From assembly GCF_009495355.1 (NCBI RefSeq), contig NZ_VZAD01000059.1:1-64000 (forward strand): a stretch of 64,000 nt of DNA, written 5' to 3'. Of this stretch, positions 1-7,560 are shown in pieces. Position 1 is the first letter of the stretch; every line of letters begins with the position of its first letter. The translations under genes and the position numbers were made by a program. The DNA is from Segatella copri. GTDB lineage: Bacteria; Bacteroidota; Bacteroidia; Bacteroidales; Bacteroidaceae. The notes beneath the pieces are model-generated. The model was not told where the DNA came from. It did no database searches and was given only the letters and a program-made list of their open reading frames with translations.

Positions 1-40
1 TACAACTTTGGTATCTATGTGTTAAAAGGTAAAAAGTTTA

Positions 41-538
41 ATGCGTTTGCCCTGTTTGTCTGGTACTCTTACCGTTTATTTTTACTCCAATGGAGTTATA
101 AAAGTAGACGGAGAGTATTATATTCCTATGGAAGACTCTAAAGAAGGAACACAAGGCTATCTTCTTCCTGTTGGGCATAAGCTGCAAAATGTTCGTGCAG
201 TATCACTTTTGCATAACAACACAGAAATTAATTATTTGGTTGCTTTGGAAAATGGTAATACAAGAATATGGTTTGTACATCATTATAACATGTCTCCTTC
301 AAGTAGTTCTAATGGATACTACAATAATACTCCTTACAATAATGGTAGCAATGGTTCTTCTTCTCGAACTTGTCCAAGTTGTAGAGGTTCAAGAAATTGT
401 AATACTTGCGGAGGAGCTGGTAAATATTGGGAAGAAGTTGGGCAATATACAGGAAATTCATATAAGAAGAAAGTAGATTGTCCTGTTTGCTATGGCACAG
501 GAAGATGTGGAACATGCCACGGAAAAGGCAGTCTTTAA
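41..538 (+). CDS. Cys-rich zinc-ribbon-tail protein, possibly 5'-frameshifted
   Basis: I do not recognise a named family. The last third (from about residue 111) carries four CxxC pairs in CPSCRG, CNTCGGAG, CPVCYGTG and CGTCHGKG contexts. This is the same CxxCxGxG grammar as the DnaJ zinc-binding region, so a two-zinc fold is likely. A Ser/Asn/Tyr-rich linker (about residues 85-108) precedes it. There is no J-domain. The start is uncertain: bases 1-60 in the neighbouring frame translate to plausible protein (YNFGIYVLKGKKFNAFALF) that would flow into this frame at about base 55 if one base were removed. The gene may therefore be a longer exported protein broken by a frameshift, with this ATG only internal. 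It is A+T-rich and heads a same-strand trio with the next two exported proteins. Confidence 0.6.
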   Translation: MRLPCLSGTLTVYFYSNGVIKVDGEYYIPMEDSKEGTQGYLLPVGHKLQNVRAVSLLHNNTEINYLVALENGNTRIWFVHHYNMSPSSSSNGYYNNTPYNNGSNGSSSRTCPSCRGSRNCNTCGGAGKYWEEVGQYTGNSYKKKVDCPVCYGTGRCGTCHGKGSL

Positions 539-562
539 TTTAGTAGACTCCACTAATAAAAT

Positions 563-586
563 AAAGGGGTATAATCCCCATTTTTA
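563..586 (+). terminator. weak hairpin terminator candidate
   Basis: A GGGG/CCCC stem with a six-base loop is followed by TTTTT, just after the Cys-rich protein gene. The G+C part of the stem is only four pairs, so this is a weak call. A second small stem (GCAC/GTGC inside CTAT/ATAG) lies at about 591-617. Confidence 0.3.
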
Positions 587-647
587 TTAACTATCGCACA
601 ATTTAAGTGCTTTATAGTTGCGCCCGACACATACAAGGGATTTTACA

Positions 648-1148
648 ATGAAACATTCATCATTTTTCAAGGCATCCTTAGTGATGTTAGTTAGTGTCAT
701 TAGTTTGCTGATGCCACAAAAGATTTCAGCACAGAGTACTGTTTACTTCTTTATGAGAAAAATCTGGAACACGGAACTGGATGTATATCAAAATAGTAAA
801 CCGATTTTTAATATGGTTGGACCTGTAACAAAATCTAAGCAGATCAAGTCGGCAATGGTTCTACCGATAGAAACACAAGCACCATGTAAGCGCAAGGCAG
901 TATTTTCAGCAACAGGAAAAACAATTTTTAGTATTGATGCGACTTACACCAATCCTGTAAACGCAAAAACTGCGAAATATGCAGCGGAAATCCAACTCAA
1001 CTTAACAGATGGTGCTACTTATTATGTTTTTATTACTCGAAAAGGCTTTAATGATTTTAAGATGGAACTTCTTTCAGATAAAGAAGCCGAGAAAATGCTA
1101 AAAGACAAAAAGTTTGTGGCATTGGATGACTATGATGAAGTAAATTAA
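648..1148 (+). CDS. exported protein of unknown function
   Basis: The product is a 166-residue protein that I do not recognise. Residues 1-30 form a clear Sec signal peptide: KHSSFFK, a hydrophobic stretch with LVMLVSVISLLM, and a cleavage-like ISAQS. The mature part is about 135 residues, looks beta-rich (YVFITRKGFNDFKME) and ends in an acidic DDYDEVN tail. I chose the ATG at 648 over an in-frame start 30 bases earlier because it begins the signal peptide and has AAGGGA about seven bases ahead. The stop is one base from the start of the following MORN gene, so the two are almost certainly co-transcribed and translationally coupled. It probably works in the periplasm or at the surface together with the MORN protein. 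Confidence 0.7.
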   Translation: MKHSSFFKASLVMLVSVISLLMPQKISAQSTVYFFMRKIWNTELDVYQNSKPIFNMVGPVTKSKQIKSAMVLPIETQAPCKRKAVFSATGKTIFSIDATYTNPVNAKTAKYAAEIQLNLTDGATYYVFITRKGFNDFKMELLSDKEAEKMLKDKKFVALDDYDEVN

Positions 1149-1149
1149 A

Positions 1150-2277
1150 ATGAGTATGAAAAATATACTAACAATCATCCTATGTATATTTCCATCTCTA
1201 CTTTGGGGACAAAATATTGATGTAAGCAAATATTTTTCCCATACATTCGACAATTCTTTTGTCAAAAGTAAATATGGAAAGTTCAAGGGGCAATTTCTGA
1301 AGGGGAAATGCAATGGTATGGGTGTTCTTCAAATGAAGGACAATTCTTTATATGTTGGTGATTTCATGAATGGTGAGATTACAGGATATGGAATAAAGAT
1401 TGCCACAAATGGCAAACAGGTGCTTAGTAATTGTCCTGGAGCTATGATTTATATTGGCAATTGGAACAAAGGGCAAAAAAGTGGCATAGGCACTTGTTAT
1501 GACAATGAGGGAAAAGTTGTTTATCATGGCAACTTTCTTGCGGACAAGCCTACGGCAACCTATCCAGCACAAGCCTCGCAAGCAGATAAACTGTTTTCTA
1601 TAATAGAGTTGTCTGATGGTGGAGCATTCATTGGTGAAACCAAGCAAGGAATTCCAAATGGATTAGGCCTTGTTTTGATGAAAAATGGAGACTTGTGCCA
1701 AAGTGATTATAAAAATGGAGAAAGATGCGGTATTGGTTTGTACCTTACGAGTGATGGGAATTGGGAGACTCTTAGCTTTGAAAATGGTAAATCATATACC
1801 ATAACATCTTCTGAGAATTATAACCAAATAGACAACCAACGAAAACAAATGGTTAGAGAAGCTTGGGCAAAAGCTGGAAAAGAATTGGCAGGACTTTCTA
1901 CACAGTTGGTTGAAAATGTAAGCAACATTTATTCTATTGCAAACGGAAAAAGTGTCAGCAATTCTTCCGCAAACATATCTTCCATCACAACATCCGACGT
2001 GCCTGTTTCAAACGACAACAATTCGGCAAAGGCCCAGAATACAAAAAATAATACTCAAATGTCTATGTCTGACCAAGTGAATTACAATTCATTGCGCAAC
2101 ACGTATAACAAATGGGCTTCTGACCTTATGCAAATGAAGAATGCGAATGGCCAATATCAGAATGGCTTTAAGGCATCCGACAAGAAGCATGCACAAAATG
2201 AGATGAAACGAATTCGGAAAAGTGCCATGCAAAAATGGAATAAGGAAATACCATATAATTCTATAGAGGATTGGTAA
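1150..2277 (+). CDS. exported MORN-repeat protein
   Basis: This is a 375-residue protein with a signal peptide (about residues 1-21, ending LLWGQN). MORN-type repeats follow at about residues 40-215: units such as YGKFKGQFLKGKCNGMG, YVGDFMNGEITGYG, YIGNWNKGQKSGIG and FIGETKQGIPNGLG. MORN repeats form extended beta-hairpin ribbons; in bacteria they are usually exported and of unknown role. The C-terminal third is low-complexity Ser/Asn followed by a basic helical segment (MKRIRKSAMQKWNKE) that is not MORN. The start ATG (MSMKN) lies one base after the previous stop; a second Met two codons later is possible. Base composition is more A+T-rich than in the core genes further on, which fits an accessory or acquired locus. 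Confidence 0.75.
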   Translation: MSMKNILTIILCIFPSLLWGQNIDVSKYFSHTFDNSFVKSKYGKFKGQFLKGKCNGMGVLQMKDNSLYVGDFMNGEITGYGIKIATNGKQVLSNCPGAMIYIGNWNKGQKSGIGTCYDNEGKVVYHGNFLADKPTATYPAQASQADKLFSIIELSDGGAFIGETKQGIPNGLGLVLMKNGDLCQSDYKNGERCGIGLYLTSDGNWETLSFENGKSYTITSSENYNQIDNQRKQMVREAWAKAGKELAGLSTQLVENVSNIYSIANGKSVSNSSANISSITTSDVPVSNDNNSAKAQNTKNNTQMSMSDQVNYNSLRNTYNKWASDLMQMKNANGQYQNGFKASDKKHAQNEMKRIRKSAMQKWNKEIPYNSIEDW

Positions 2278-2343
2278 TTCTATTTAATGTCTACAATTGC
2301 CACACACTTTTGCAATCACTGGGAACAAAAAATACACTCTAAT

Positions 2344-2376
2344 AGTGGAGCGAGGAAAAACATAACCTCGCTCACT
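2344..2376 (+). terminator. stem-loop after the MORN gene
   Basis: GAGCGAGG and CCTCGCTC form a perfect 8 bp stem around a 10-base A-rich loop, extended by AGTG/CACT with one bulged G. It lies 67 bases past the MORN stop. No T-run follows on the plus strand, so it may be a transcript-end structure rather than a classical intrinsic terminator. Confidence 0.45.
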
Positions 2377-2552
2377 CCTTGAAGCACAGAAACAGAAATA
2401 TTATCCACAAGTCAAAGATGACAACAAGTTTCTAATAAAACTAACGACGCACATGAGTGTATAATTATCTCTGTCGGGATAACGTTGATGCAAAAACCGT
2501 AAAGCACTAAGACTCCTGTTATCGACGTATTGCTTTTTTTGAAATAGATTTA

Positions 2553-2652
2553 GCAAAAAACCCTTCACCCTTCATCTATTCCTTGGAATCCCCTGTGTTT
2601 ATAGGGGTTTCAGAGGGAGAAGGGTACATTTTCACCCTTCATCACCCTTCAT
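2553..2652. repeat. left arm of 100 bp inverted repeat
   Basis: This arm is matched by the reverse complement of 3061-3159 with about two mismatches and one single-base length difference. The arm contains CACCCTTCAT-type words in direct repeat and its own small hairpin (CCCCT ... AGGGG). No coding sequence is supported inside it. Together with the right arm it encloses 408 bases that hold the nested array at 2771-2854. Confidence 0.9.
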
Positions 2653-2770
2653 GGTCTGTCATTTCCTGTCACTTAAATTGTTTTCAGTTCGTTATGAACT
2701 CACTTCCCTAACTTTCCTATTTGTTAAACTTCTATTATGAATTTGTTTTGCCAATTGTAGATAAATCTAT

Positions 2771-2854
2771 GTTCTAAACTTTGGAACATAAGTTCTAAAC
2801 TATCGAACACAAGTTCTAAACTATCGAACATAAGTTCTAAACTTTGGAACATAG
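2771..2854. repeat. four tandem 21 bp units, order A-B-B-A
   Basis: Four contiguous 21 bp units each begin GTTCTAAACT and contain a GTTC ... GAAC dyad. Units 1 and 4 read TTTGGAAC in the second half and units 2 and 3 read ATCGAAC, giving a mirror order A-B-B-A. The array is itself bracketed by AATCTATGTTC (2764-2774) and its exact reverse complement (2847-2857). Immediately after it an 11 bp stem (2861-2871 with 2880-2890, one mismatch) occurs. Contiguous units with no spacers exclude a CRISPR array. The 21 bp period is two helical turns. Confidence 0.9.
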
Positions 2855-3060
2855 ATTATATAAGCTACAGAGAACATTTTCTGTGGCTTAACGATATAGT
2901 TAACCACTCTTTGTATAATTTTTAATACGAGTTGACTCGCTTGTTACTTAGTTATAAATTACGTAGACTTACTTCATTTTAGTCATATTCATAGTTGACC
3001 ACTTATGCTGAAGTTACATCAGTCAGCCAAAATCTGAAAAAGGTAAAAAGATGAAGGGTG

Positions 3061-3159
3061 ATGAAGGGTGATGAAGGGTGAAATTGTACCCTTCTCCCTC
3101 TGAAACCCCTATAAACACAGGGGATTCCAAGGAATAGATGAAGGGTGAAGAGTTTTTGC
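3061..3159. repeat. right arm of 100 bp inverted repeat
   Basis: This is the reverse complement of 2553-2652. It starts with a tandem ATGAAGGGTG word, of which an extra copy is present at 3051-3060, just outside the arm. The arms plus centre (about 607 bp) carry no gene and no transposase, so the whole could be a MITE-like element or an invertible segment. Confidence 0.9.
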
Positions 3160-3206
3160 GTGATTCTTTTTTCAAAAATACTGATTCCGGCAAAATGCCT
3201 ACTTAT

Positions 3207-3312
3207 GGCACAATTGTGCCCTGCAAGGGGCACATTTGCGCTCTTTAAGGAGCAAATTACACAGAAAGGAAAGTAATATGAGCAACTCTTTAGGCAGTAT
3301 TTCTTATTCCGA
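3207..3312. repeat. dispersed intergenic repeat, copy 1
   Basis: A perfect 14 bp palindrome (GGCACAATTGTGCC, 3207-3220) is followed by CTGCAAGGGGCACATTTG and about 75 further bases that recur, with an insertion of about 17 bases, at 38703-38800. Shared words include CTCTTTAAGGA, ATTACACAGAA and CAACT-TTTA-GCA. No coding sequence is evident. It lies about 130 bases before the sigma factor gene. Confidence 0.7.
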
Positions 3313-3383
3313 ACGAAGGAAAAGCGGAAATCATAAAAGATGTTTACACCATCATTTCTTCCAACATTATTCTGCAAAAAAAA

Positions 3384-3414
3384 TTGCCTAAATCATTTTT
3401 TATCCGTATCTTTG
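3384..3414 (+). promoter_or_regulatory. Bacteroidetes-type promoter of the sigma factor gene
   Basis: TTG at 3384-3386, a 20-base spacer and TATCTTTG at 3407-3414 match the Bacteroidetes housekeeping promoter. The expected start of transcription is about 20 bases before the ATG. Confidence 0.75.
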
Positions 3415-3439
3415 CCCAACAAACTAAAGAAACAAAAAG

Positions 3440-4057
3440 ATGGAAGCAAAGAATATCAACCAACTGGTCACAGAAAACCTGAGCTACGTAAAATCGTTGG
3501 CGAATAGGTTCAAGGGAAAAGGTGTAGACTTCGACGACCTGGTGAGCGAGGGATACATGGCTATGACACAAGCTGCACAAAAATATGATACTGAGCGCGG
3601 AACACAATTTATAGCCTATGCCGCACCCTTCATTCGCAAGGCCATGGAACAGGCCATCAAACAGCAGTCTGCTTCTTACGGAATGCCAAAAGACGGGCAC
3701 CAACAACTCAACAAGAAACTGAGTCGGCCCCTCTCTATAGACGCGCCCCTTGGCACCAACAACAAGTACACCCTGCTCGACATACTGATCAACAAGGATG
3801 CACTTTCAGAGGAAGAGAACACTTACTTCCGCCTCATTTCAGAAGACCTCAAGGCAGCCATCGAAATACTCGATGAGCGCGAGCGCGAAGTAATACGCAA
3901 GTTCTACGGCATAGGTTGCCCTCACATCCCCATGGCAGACATCGCCGAGGACATGGAACTGAAACGCGAAAGAGTAAGACAGATAAGAGACAAGGCTGTG
4001 CGGAAAATGGCCCGACAGGCAAAGACCAAAGCCCTGAAGACTCTCCTTAGAAAATAA
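3440..4057 (+). CDS. sigma-70 family RNA polymerase sigma factor (short)
   Basis: This 205-residue sigma factor has regions 2, 3 and 4. Region 2 is at residues 10-75, with DLVSEGYMAMTQAAQKYD for core binding and -10 melting, and FIAYAAPFIRKAMEQAI for -10 recognition. A region 3 linker follows with SIDAPLG. Region 4 is at about residues 140-195, with LDEREREVIRKFYGIG and a -35 recognition helix ERVRQIRDKAVRKM. It lacks region 1.1 and is shorter than the primary Bacteroidetes sigma factor (about 290 residues), so it is best read as an alternative, RpoD-like factor. I see no anti-sigma gene beside it. Its own promoter has the standard housekeeping sequence. The stop is followed by a terminator that overlaps the convergent AraC-type gene. 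Confidence 0.85.
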   Translation: MEAKNINQLVTENLSYVKSLANRFKGKGVDFDDLVSEGYMAMTQAAQKYDTERGTQFIAYAAPFIRKAMEQAIKQQSASYGMPKDGHQQLNKKLSRPLSIDAPLGTNNKYTLLDILINKDALSEEENTYFRLISEDLKAAIEILDEREREVIRKFYGIGCPHIPMADIAEDMELKRERVRQIRDKAVRKMARQAKTKALKTLLRK

Positions 4058-4184
4058 AATCCAAGTAACCCTCACTCATACTGCAAGGGAAAAAGGCACA
4101 CTACAATAACACATTCCGCTTCCGAAAAGGGAAAGTGGAAGAAACTTCCGAACCCAGCGAAAGTTCAATCACCAATGATAATAC

Positions 4185-4220
4185 AGGAGGAAGGCTAAGC
4201 GCCTGCCTCCTTTTTCTTTT
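4185..4220 (+). terminator. terminator of the sigma factor gene
   Basis: AGGAGG-AGGC pairs with GCCT-CCTCCT (10 of 11 bp) around a five-base loop, followed by TTTTCTTTT. It lies inside the 3' end of the convergent AraC-type gene, whose last codons (QKKKEAGA) are made of this hairpin. Confidence 0.75.
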
Positions 4221-4623
4221 GTGCCTGTTGCTTTCTGTACTCACAAGGGGTCATTCCCATGCGATGATAGAAGTTGGCATAAAAACTCTGACGGGTATTG
4301 AAGCCTGCCATTTCGCTGATGTCCTCGATAGTCATCTTGGTATAGCGACGGTCTGAAAGCAGCGACATAGCTTCATTGATTCGGAAATCGTTGACGAATT
4401 CCGAATAGTTCTTGTGCAGTCGTGTGGCACAAACTGCAGATATATAACGAGCATTGGTATTTAGATCGGCAGCCAACTTACGGGTATTGTAAGTTTTGTC
4501 TTTGTATTTACCTTCTGCTACGATAATTCGCAAAATTCCCTCGTACAGACTGTCCTTGAGCTTATCACTAAGAAGAGTTTGATAACGGGCTACTTTTTTA
4601 GGTGTTAAGTTATATTTAGCCAT
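4195..4623 (-). CDS. AraC-type HTH transcriptional regulator (DNA-binding domain only)
   Basis: This 142-residue protein contains the two helix-turn-helix motifs of the AraC/XylS family at about residues 40-130. The first is TRKLAADLNTNARYISAVC; the second is TIEDISEMAGFNTRQSFYANF followed by the family signature GMTPCEYR. There is no sugar-binding or sensor domain, only about 35 charged N-terminal residues, so any signal must come from another protein or from its own level. The lysine-rich tail overlaps the convergent terminator of the sigma factor gene. It is divergent from the LTA-synthase-like gene, with promoters facing away from each other in the 160 bp between them, so it may regulate that gene. 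This last point is inference from position. Confidence 0.85.
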   Translation of the reverse strand: MAKYNLTPKKVARYQTLLSDKLKDSLYEGILRIIVAEGKYKDKTYNTRKLAADLNTNARYISAVCATRLHKNYSEFVNDFRINEAMSLLSDRRYTKMTIEDISEMAGFNTRQSFYANFYHRMGMTPCEYRKQQAQKKKEAGA

Positions 4624-4659
4624 GGCATTAAGTTAGTTGTTTTTTTAAATTACCAGTGA

Positions 4660-4690
4660 CAAAGATACGGCAAAACAAGATACAAACCAA
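4660..4690 (-). promoter_or_regulatory. promoter of the AraC-type regulator
   Basis: On the minus strand TTG (4688-4690), a 20-base gap and TATCTTTG (4660-4667) match the Bacteroidetes consensus. The element is about 40 bases before the ATG. Confidence 0.75.
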
Positions 4691-4729
4691 ATTTTTTGTG
4701 TTTTTTTTTATTAATTATATACAAATAAA

Positions 4730-4760
4730 TTGCCTATGTGGAATAAAAGCCGTAATTTTG
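4730..4760 (+). promoter_or_regulatory. promoter of the LTA-synthase-like gene
   Basis: TTG at 4730-4732, a 20-base gap and TAATTTTG at 4753-4760 fit the consensus. The element is back to back with the regulator promoter, 40 bases away. Confidence 0.75.
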
Positions 4761-4787
4761 CCATAAAAATTAAAATAACAGGTCAGA

Positions 4788-6680
4788 ATGAACAAACTCG
4801 GAGGAATGAAACAAATAATATGGTTCGTGAGAACATACATCGTGCTCATGATCATCTTCATACTGCAGAAACCATTATTCATGCTTGTTACCCATGGCGC
4901 ATCACAAATGTCGTGGGGAGAAGTATTTGCAGAAATGATGCCCGTCATGTTTCATGGTCTTCGCATTGACCTGTCTATGGCCGGTTATCTCATGCTCCTG
5001 CCCGGCTTGCTCCTGCTTGCCAACGTATGGATAAGACAGGAGTTCATACGCCCGATATTCAACACATATATGGGCATCATAGCAGTTGCCACAGCCTTCT
5101 GCTTCGTTCTCAATGCCGTACTCTACCCCTATTGGTGCTTCCCCTTGGACAGCATGCCTTTCTTCTATTTCTTCACATCGCCTGCTGACGCCTTTGCAAG
5201 TGCATCTTTTGGAGAGATTGCCTTGGGCATCCTTGCTCTCGCAGCCATATCGGCACTGATCTGGTGGATGTTGCGCATGCCCAAACCACGACGCGACCGT
5301 TATGGAAGACGTGATTACAGAAACGAAGGACTCGACTGCCATCGCGTGCGTACATCTATTATTGTCTTCGTCATGACTGCCCTGCTCATCATCCCTATCC
5401 GTGGAGGATTCACTGTGGCTACGACAAATACAGGAACTGCTTATTTCAGCCAGCTATCTTACCTCAACCACTCGGCGGTAAACCCGATGTTCAGTCTTCT
5501 CGAGTCGATGACAAGACAGCAGAACTTCGAAGACCAGTATCGCTATATGGACGCTGCCGAAGCCAACAAGATATTCCGTACGATGGTGAGCCAAAGCGAC
5601 GAGAACACCTACCCCATTCTCAGCGATGAGGCACGCAAGCATGCTCCAGACATCCTGCTTGTAGTGATGGAAAGTTTCGCAAGCGACCTGCTTCCATCCA
5701 TAGGTACACAGAAAGACGTGGCTGTATGTCTCGACTCCATAGCCCAGCAGGGCATCCTCTTCAACCGCTTCTATGCCAACAGCTTCAGAACCGACCGCGG
5801 ACTCGTGGCCATTCTGAGCGGTTATCCGGCACAGCCCACCATGAGCATCATGAAGGATCCCAACAAGTCGAGCCACCTGCCATCTATCTCCAAGTCGTTG
5901 GTGAAATACAAGAACTACCAGACTGCCTACTATTATGGTGGCGACATCAACTTTACCAACCAGCGCTCCTATCTTATCTCACAGGGTTTCCAGCACATCA
6001 CCTCAGACCAGGACTTCCCTATCGAGCAGCGACTGAGCAAATGGGGAGTGCACGACCATATCGTGGCCGACAGGCTGATGTACGACATCGAACACGAGAA
6101 ACCAACAGGCCGTCCTGTATTCAGAGTCTTCCAGACATCGAGCAGTCATGAGCCTTTCGAAGTGCCCTACAGCCGACTGAAAGACAAGCGACTGAATGCT
6201 TTTGCCTATACCGACAGTGTGATGGGTGCCATCGTGCGCAGATACCGCAAGCTGCCCAAATGGAAAAACACGCTCATCATCTTCGTGCCCGACCACGTAG
6301 GCGGATACAAGGAGCATCTCGACAATGGCGACAGAAGCCGTTACCAGATACCTCTCATCCTGACAGGCGGAGCCATAGCCCATCCTATGAAGATAAAACT
6401 CATCGGCTCACAGCAGGACATTGCCGCCACACTGTTAGGACAGTTGGGAGTGGAACACAAAGACTTCCTCTTCAGCAAGAACATGCTGAGCGATGCCACG
6501 CCTAAGTTTGCCTTCTTCACGGTCAACGATGCCTTTGGCGTGGTAAGCGAAGAAAACTCGCTGATATTCGACAACAAGAGCAAGAAAGTACTCTATGACA
6601 AGGGAACCAAGCCCGGCTACAACATCAAGCGCGGACAGGCATATCTGCAGAAACTGTACGACGACATCAGTACAAAATAG
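4788..6680 (+). CDS. LTA synthase family membrane sulfatase/phosphotransferase
   Basis: This 630-residue inner-membrane protein has about five transmembrane segments in residues 10-215 and a periplasmic alkaline-phosphatase-fold domain at about 285-560. Visible sulfatase/LtaS motifs are VVMESFAS (metal Glu near 294), NSFRTDRG with the catalytic Thr near 335, YGGDINF, WGVHDH, SSHEPF, and VPDHVG (metal Asp/His near 501). In Gram-positives LtaS moves glycerol phosphate from phosphatidylglycerol. Gram-negative members more often modify lipid A, glycans or lipids with phosphoethanolamine or phosphoglycerol, so the donor here is open. A PAP2-type phosphatase follows 75 bases on; that pairing suits lipid head-group chemistry at the periplasmic face. 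A second Met lies at codon 7. Confidence 0.85.
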   Translation: MNKLGGMKQIIWFVRTYIVLMIIFILQKPLFMLVTHGASQMSWGEVFAEMMPVMFHGLRIDLSMAGYLMLLPGLLLLANVWIRQEFIRPIFNTYMGIIAVATAFCFVLNAVLYPYWCFPLDSMPFFYFFTSPADAFASASFGEIALGILALAAISALIWWMLRMPKPRRDRYGRRDYRNEGLDCHRVRTSIIVFVMTALLIIPIRGGFTVATTNTGTAYFSQLSYLNHSAVNPMFSLLESMTRQQNFEDQYRYMDAAEANKIFRTMVSQSDENTYPILSDEARKHAPDILLVVMESFASDLLPSIGTQKDVAVCLDSIAQQGILFNRFYANSFRTDRGLVAILSGYPAQPTMSIMKDPNKSSHLPSISKSLVKYKNYQTAYYYGGDINFTNQRSYLISQGFQHITSDQDFPIEQRLSKWGVHDHIVADRLMYDIEHEKPTGRPVFRVFQTSSSHEPFEVPYSRLKDKRLNAFAYTDSVMGAIVRRYRKLPKWKNTLIIFVPDHVGGYKEHLDNGDRSRYQIPLILTGGAIAHPMKIKLIGSQQDIAATLLGQLGVEHKDFLFSKNMLSDATPKFAFFTVNDAFGVVSEENSLIFDNKSKKVLYDKGTKPGYNIKRGQAYLQKLYDDISTK

Positions 6681-6754
6681 TCATCATGCTCTCCCCATCA
6701 CCCCGCAAAAAAGTTCTCAAGTAACAACAAAAAAAAAGAAATTAAAAGACACGA

Positions 6755-7462
6755 ATGACAGACATGCTCAACACACTGGAACAGGCTGACGCCCAACTAT
6801 TGTTGTTCCTCAACGGATTCCACAACAGCTATTGGGACTATTTCATGATGATGTACAGCAGCCGATTTGTATGGATACCCTTTTATGCAAGTTTCCTCTA
6901 TGTGATGTTCCGCAACTATGACTGGCGATCGACAACAAAATGCCTCGTAGCCATCATTGCCATCGTGGTGCTCTGCGACCAGACCACCTCAGGCCTTATC
7001 AAGCCAATGGTAGAACGTCTGAGACCCAGCAATACAGACAACCCCATCTCGCCCATGGTGCATATCGTGAACAATTATCGGGGCGGCAGATATGGATTCC
7101 CCTCCTCTCATGCCGCCAACGCATGGGGAATGGTTTTCTTCGCCATGTATTTGGCCCGCAACAGGAAGTTGAATCTTTTCCTCCTGGCTTGGGCCATAGT
7201 GATGGCATACTCACGCGCCTATATGGGAGTACACTACCCAGGCGACATATTGGTGGGCATCTTTTTCGGAGCCTTGTACGCCACCCTGTGCTACTATCTG
7301 CTGGCCTATATCGACCCACAGGGTATTGAGCAATGGAAAACCACCGGCAGACAATTGCATCAATCGTGGCTTCCAATCACTATGGGCTCACTCTCTGTCT
7401 TGGTAATGCTGACAGTTGCTGCCTTCATGGCAGCCACACAGATAGATATCTTCTTCAATTAA
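6755..7462 (+). CDS. PAP2-family membrane phosphatase
   Basis: This 235-residue integral membrane protein has all three acid-phosphatase signatures: C1 KPMVERLRP (KX6RP), C2 PSSHAAN with the catalytic His, and C3 SRAYMGVHYPGD (SRX5HX3D). About five or six hydrophobic segments surround them, so the active site faces the periplasm. Family members remove phosphate from phosphatidic acid, phosphatidylglycerol phosphate, undecaprenyl pyrophosphate or lipid A; the sequence alone does not choose. The C-terminus ends in one more membrane segment (MGSLSVLVMLTVAAFMAA). It follows the LTA-synthase-like gene on the same strand with no terminator seen, so co-transcription is likely. Confidence 0.88.
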   Translation: MTDMLNTLEQADAQLLLFLNGFHNSYWDYFMMMYSSRFVWIPFYASFLYVMFRNYDWRSTTKCLVAIIAIVVLCDQTTSGLIKPMVERLRPSNTDNPISPMVHIVNNYRGGRYGFPSSHAANAWGMVFFAMYLARNRKLNLFLLAWAIVMAYSRAYMGVHYPGDILVGIFFGALYATLCYYLLAYIDPQGIEQWKTTGRQLHQSWLPITMGSLSVLVMLTVAAFMAATQIDIFFN

Positions 7463-7560
7463 AAAAAGAGAAAAACGGCAACGCCAAAGACTACTCCCCA
7501 GCAAAAGGAAATGAATCAATAACAATACTAACAAATATATTAATCAAAATCAGAATCAAT

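Noticed and set aside
2771..2854. CRISPR-like array
   Set aside because: The 21 bp units are contiguous with no spacers, and no cas gene is present in the window.
3003..3377. 124-codon open frame on the minus strand
   Set aside because: It runs through the right inverted repeat arm and the dispersed repeat; the product is Cys/Phe-rich nonsense with no start signal.
5454..5876. Antisense open frames within the LTA-synthase-like gene
   Set aside because: Several 120-150 codon frames lie opposite well-supported coding sequence and have no motifs.
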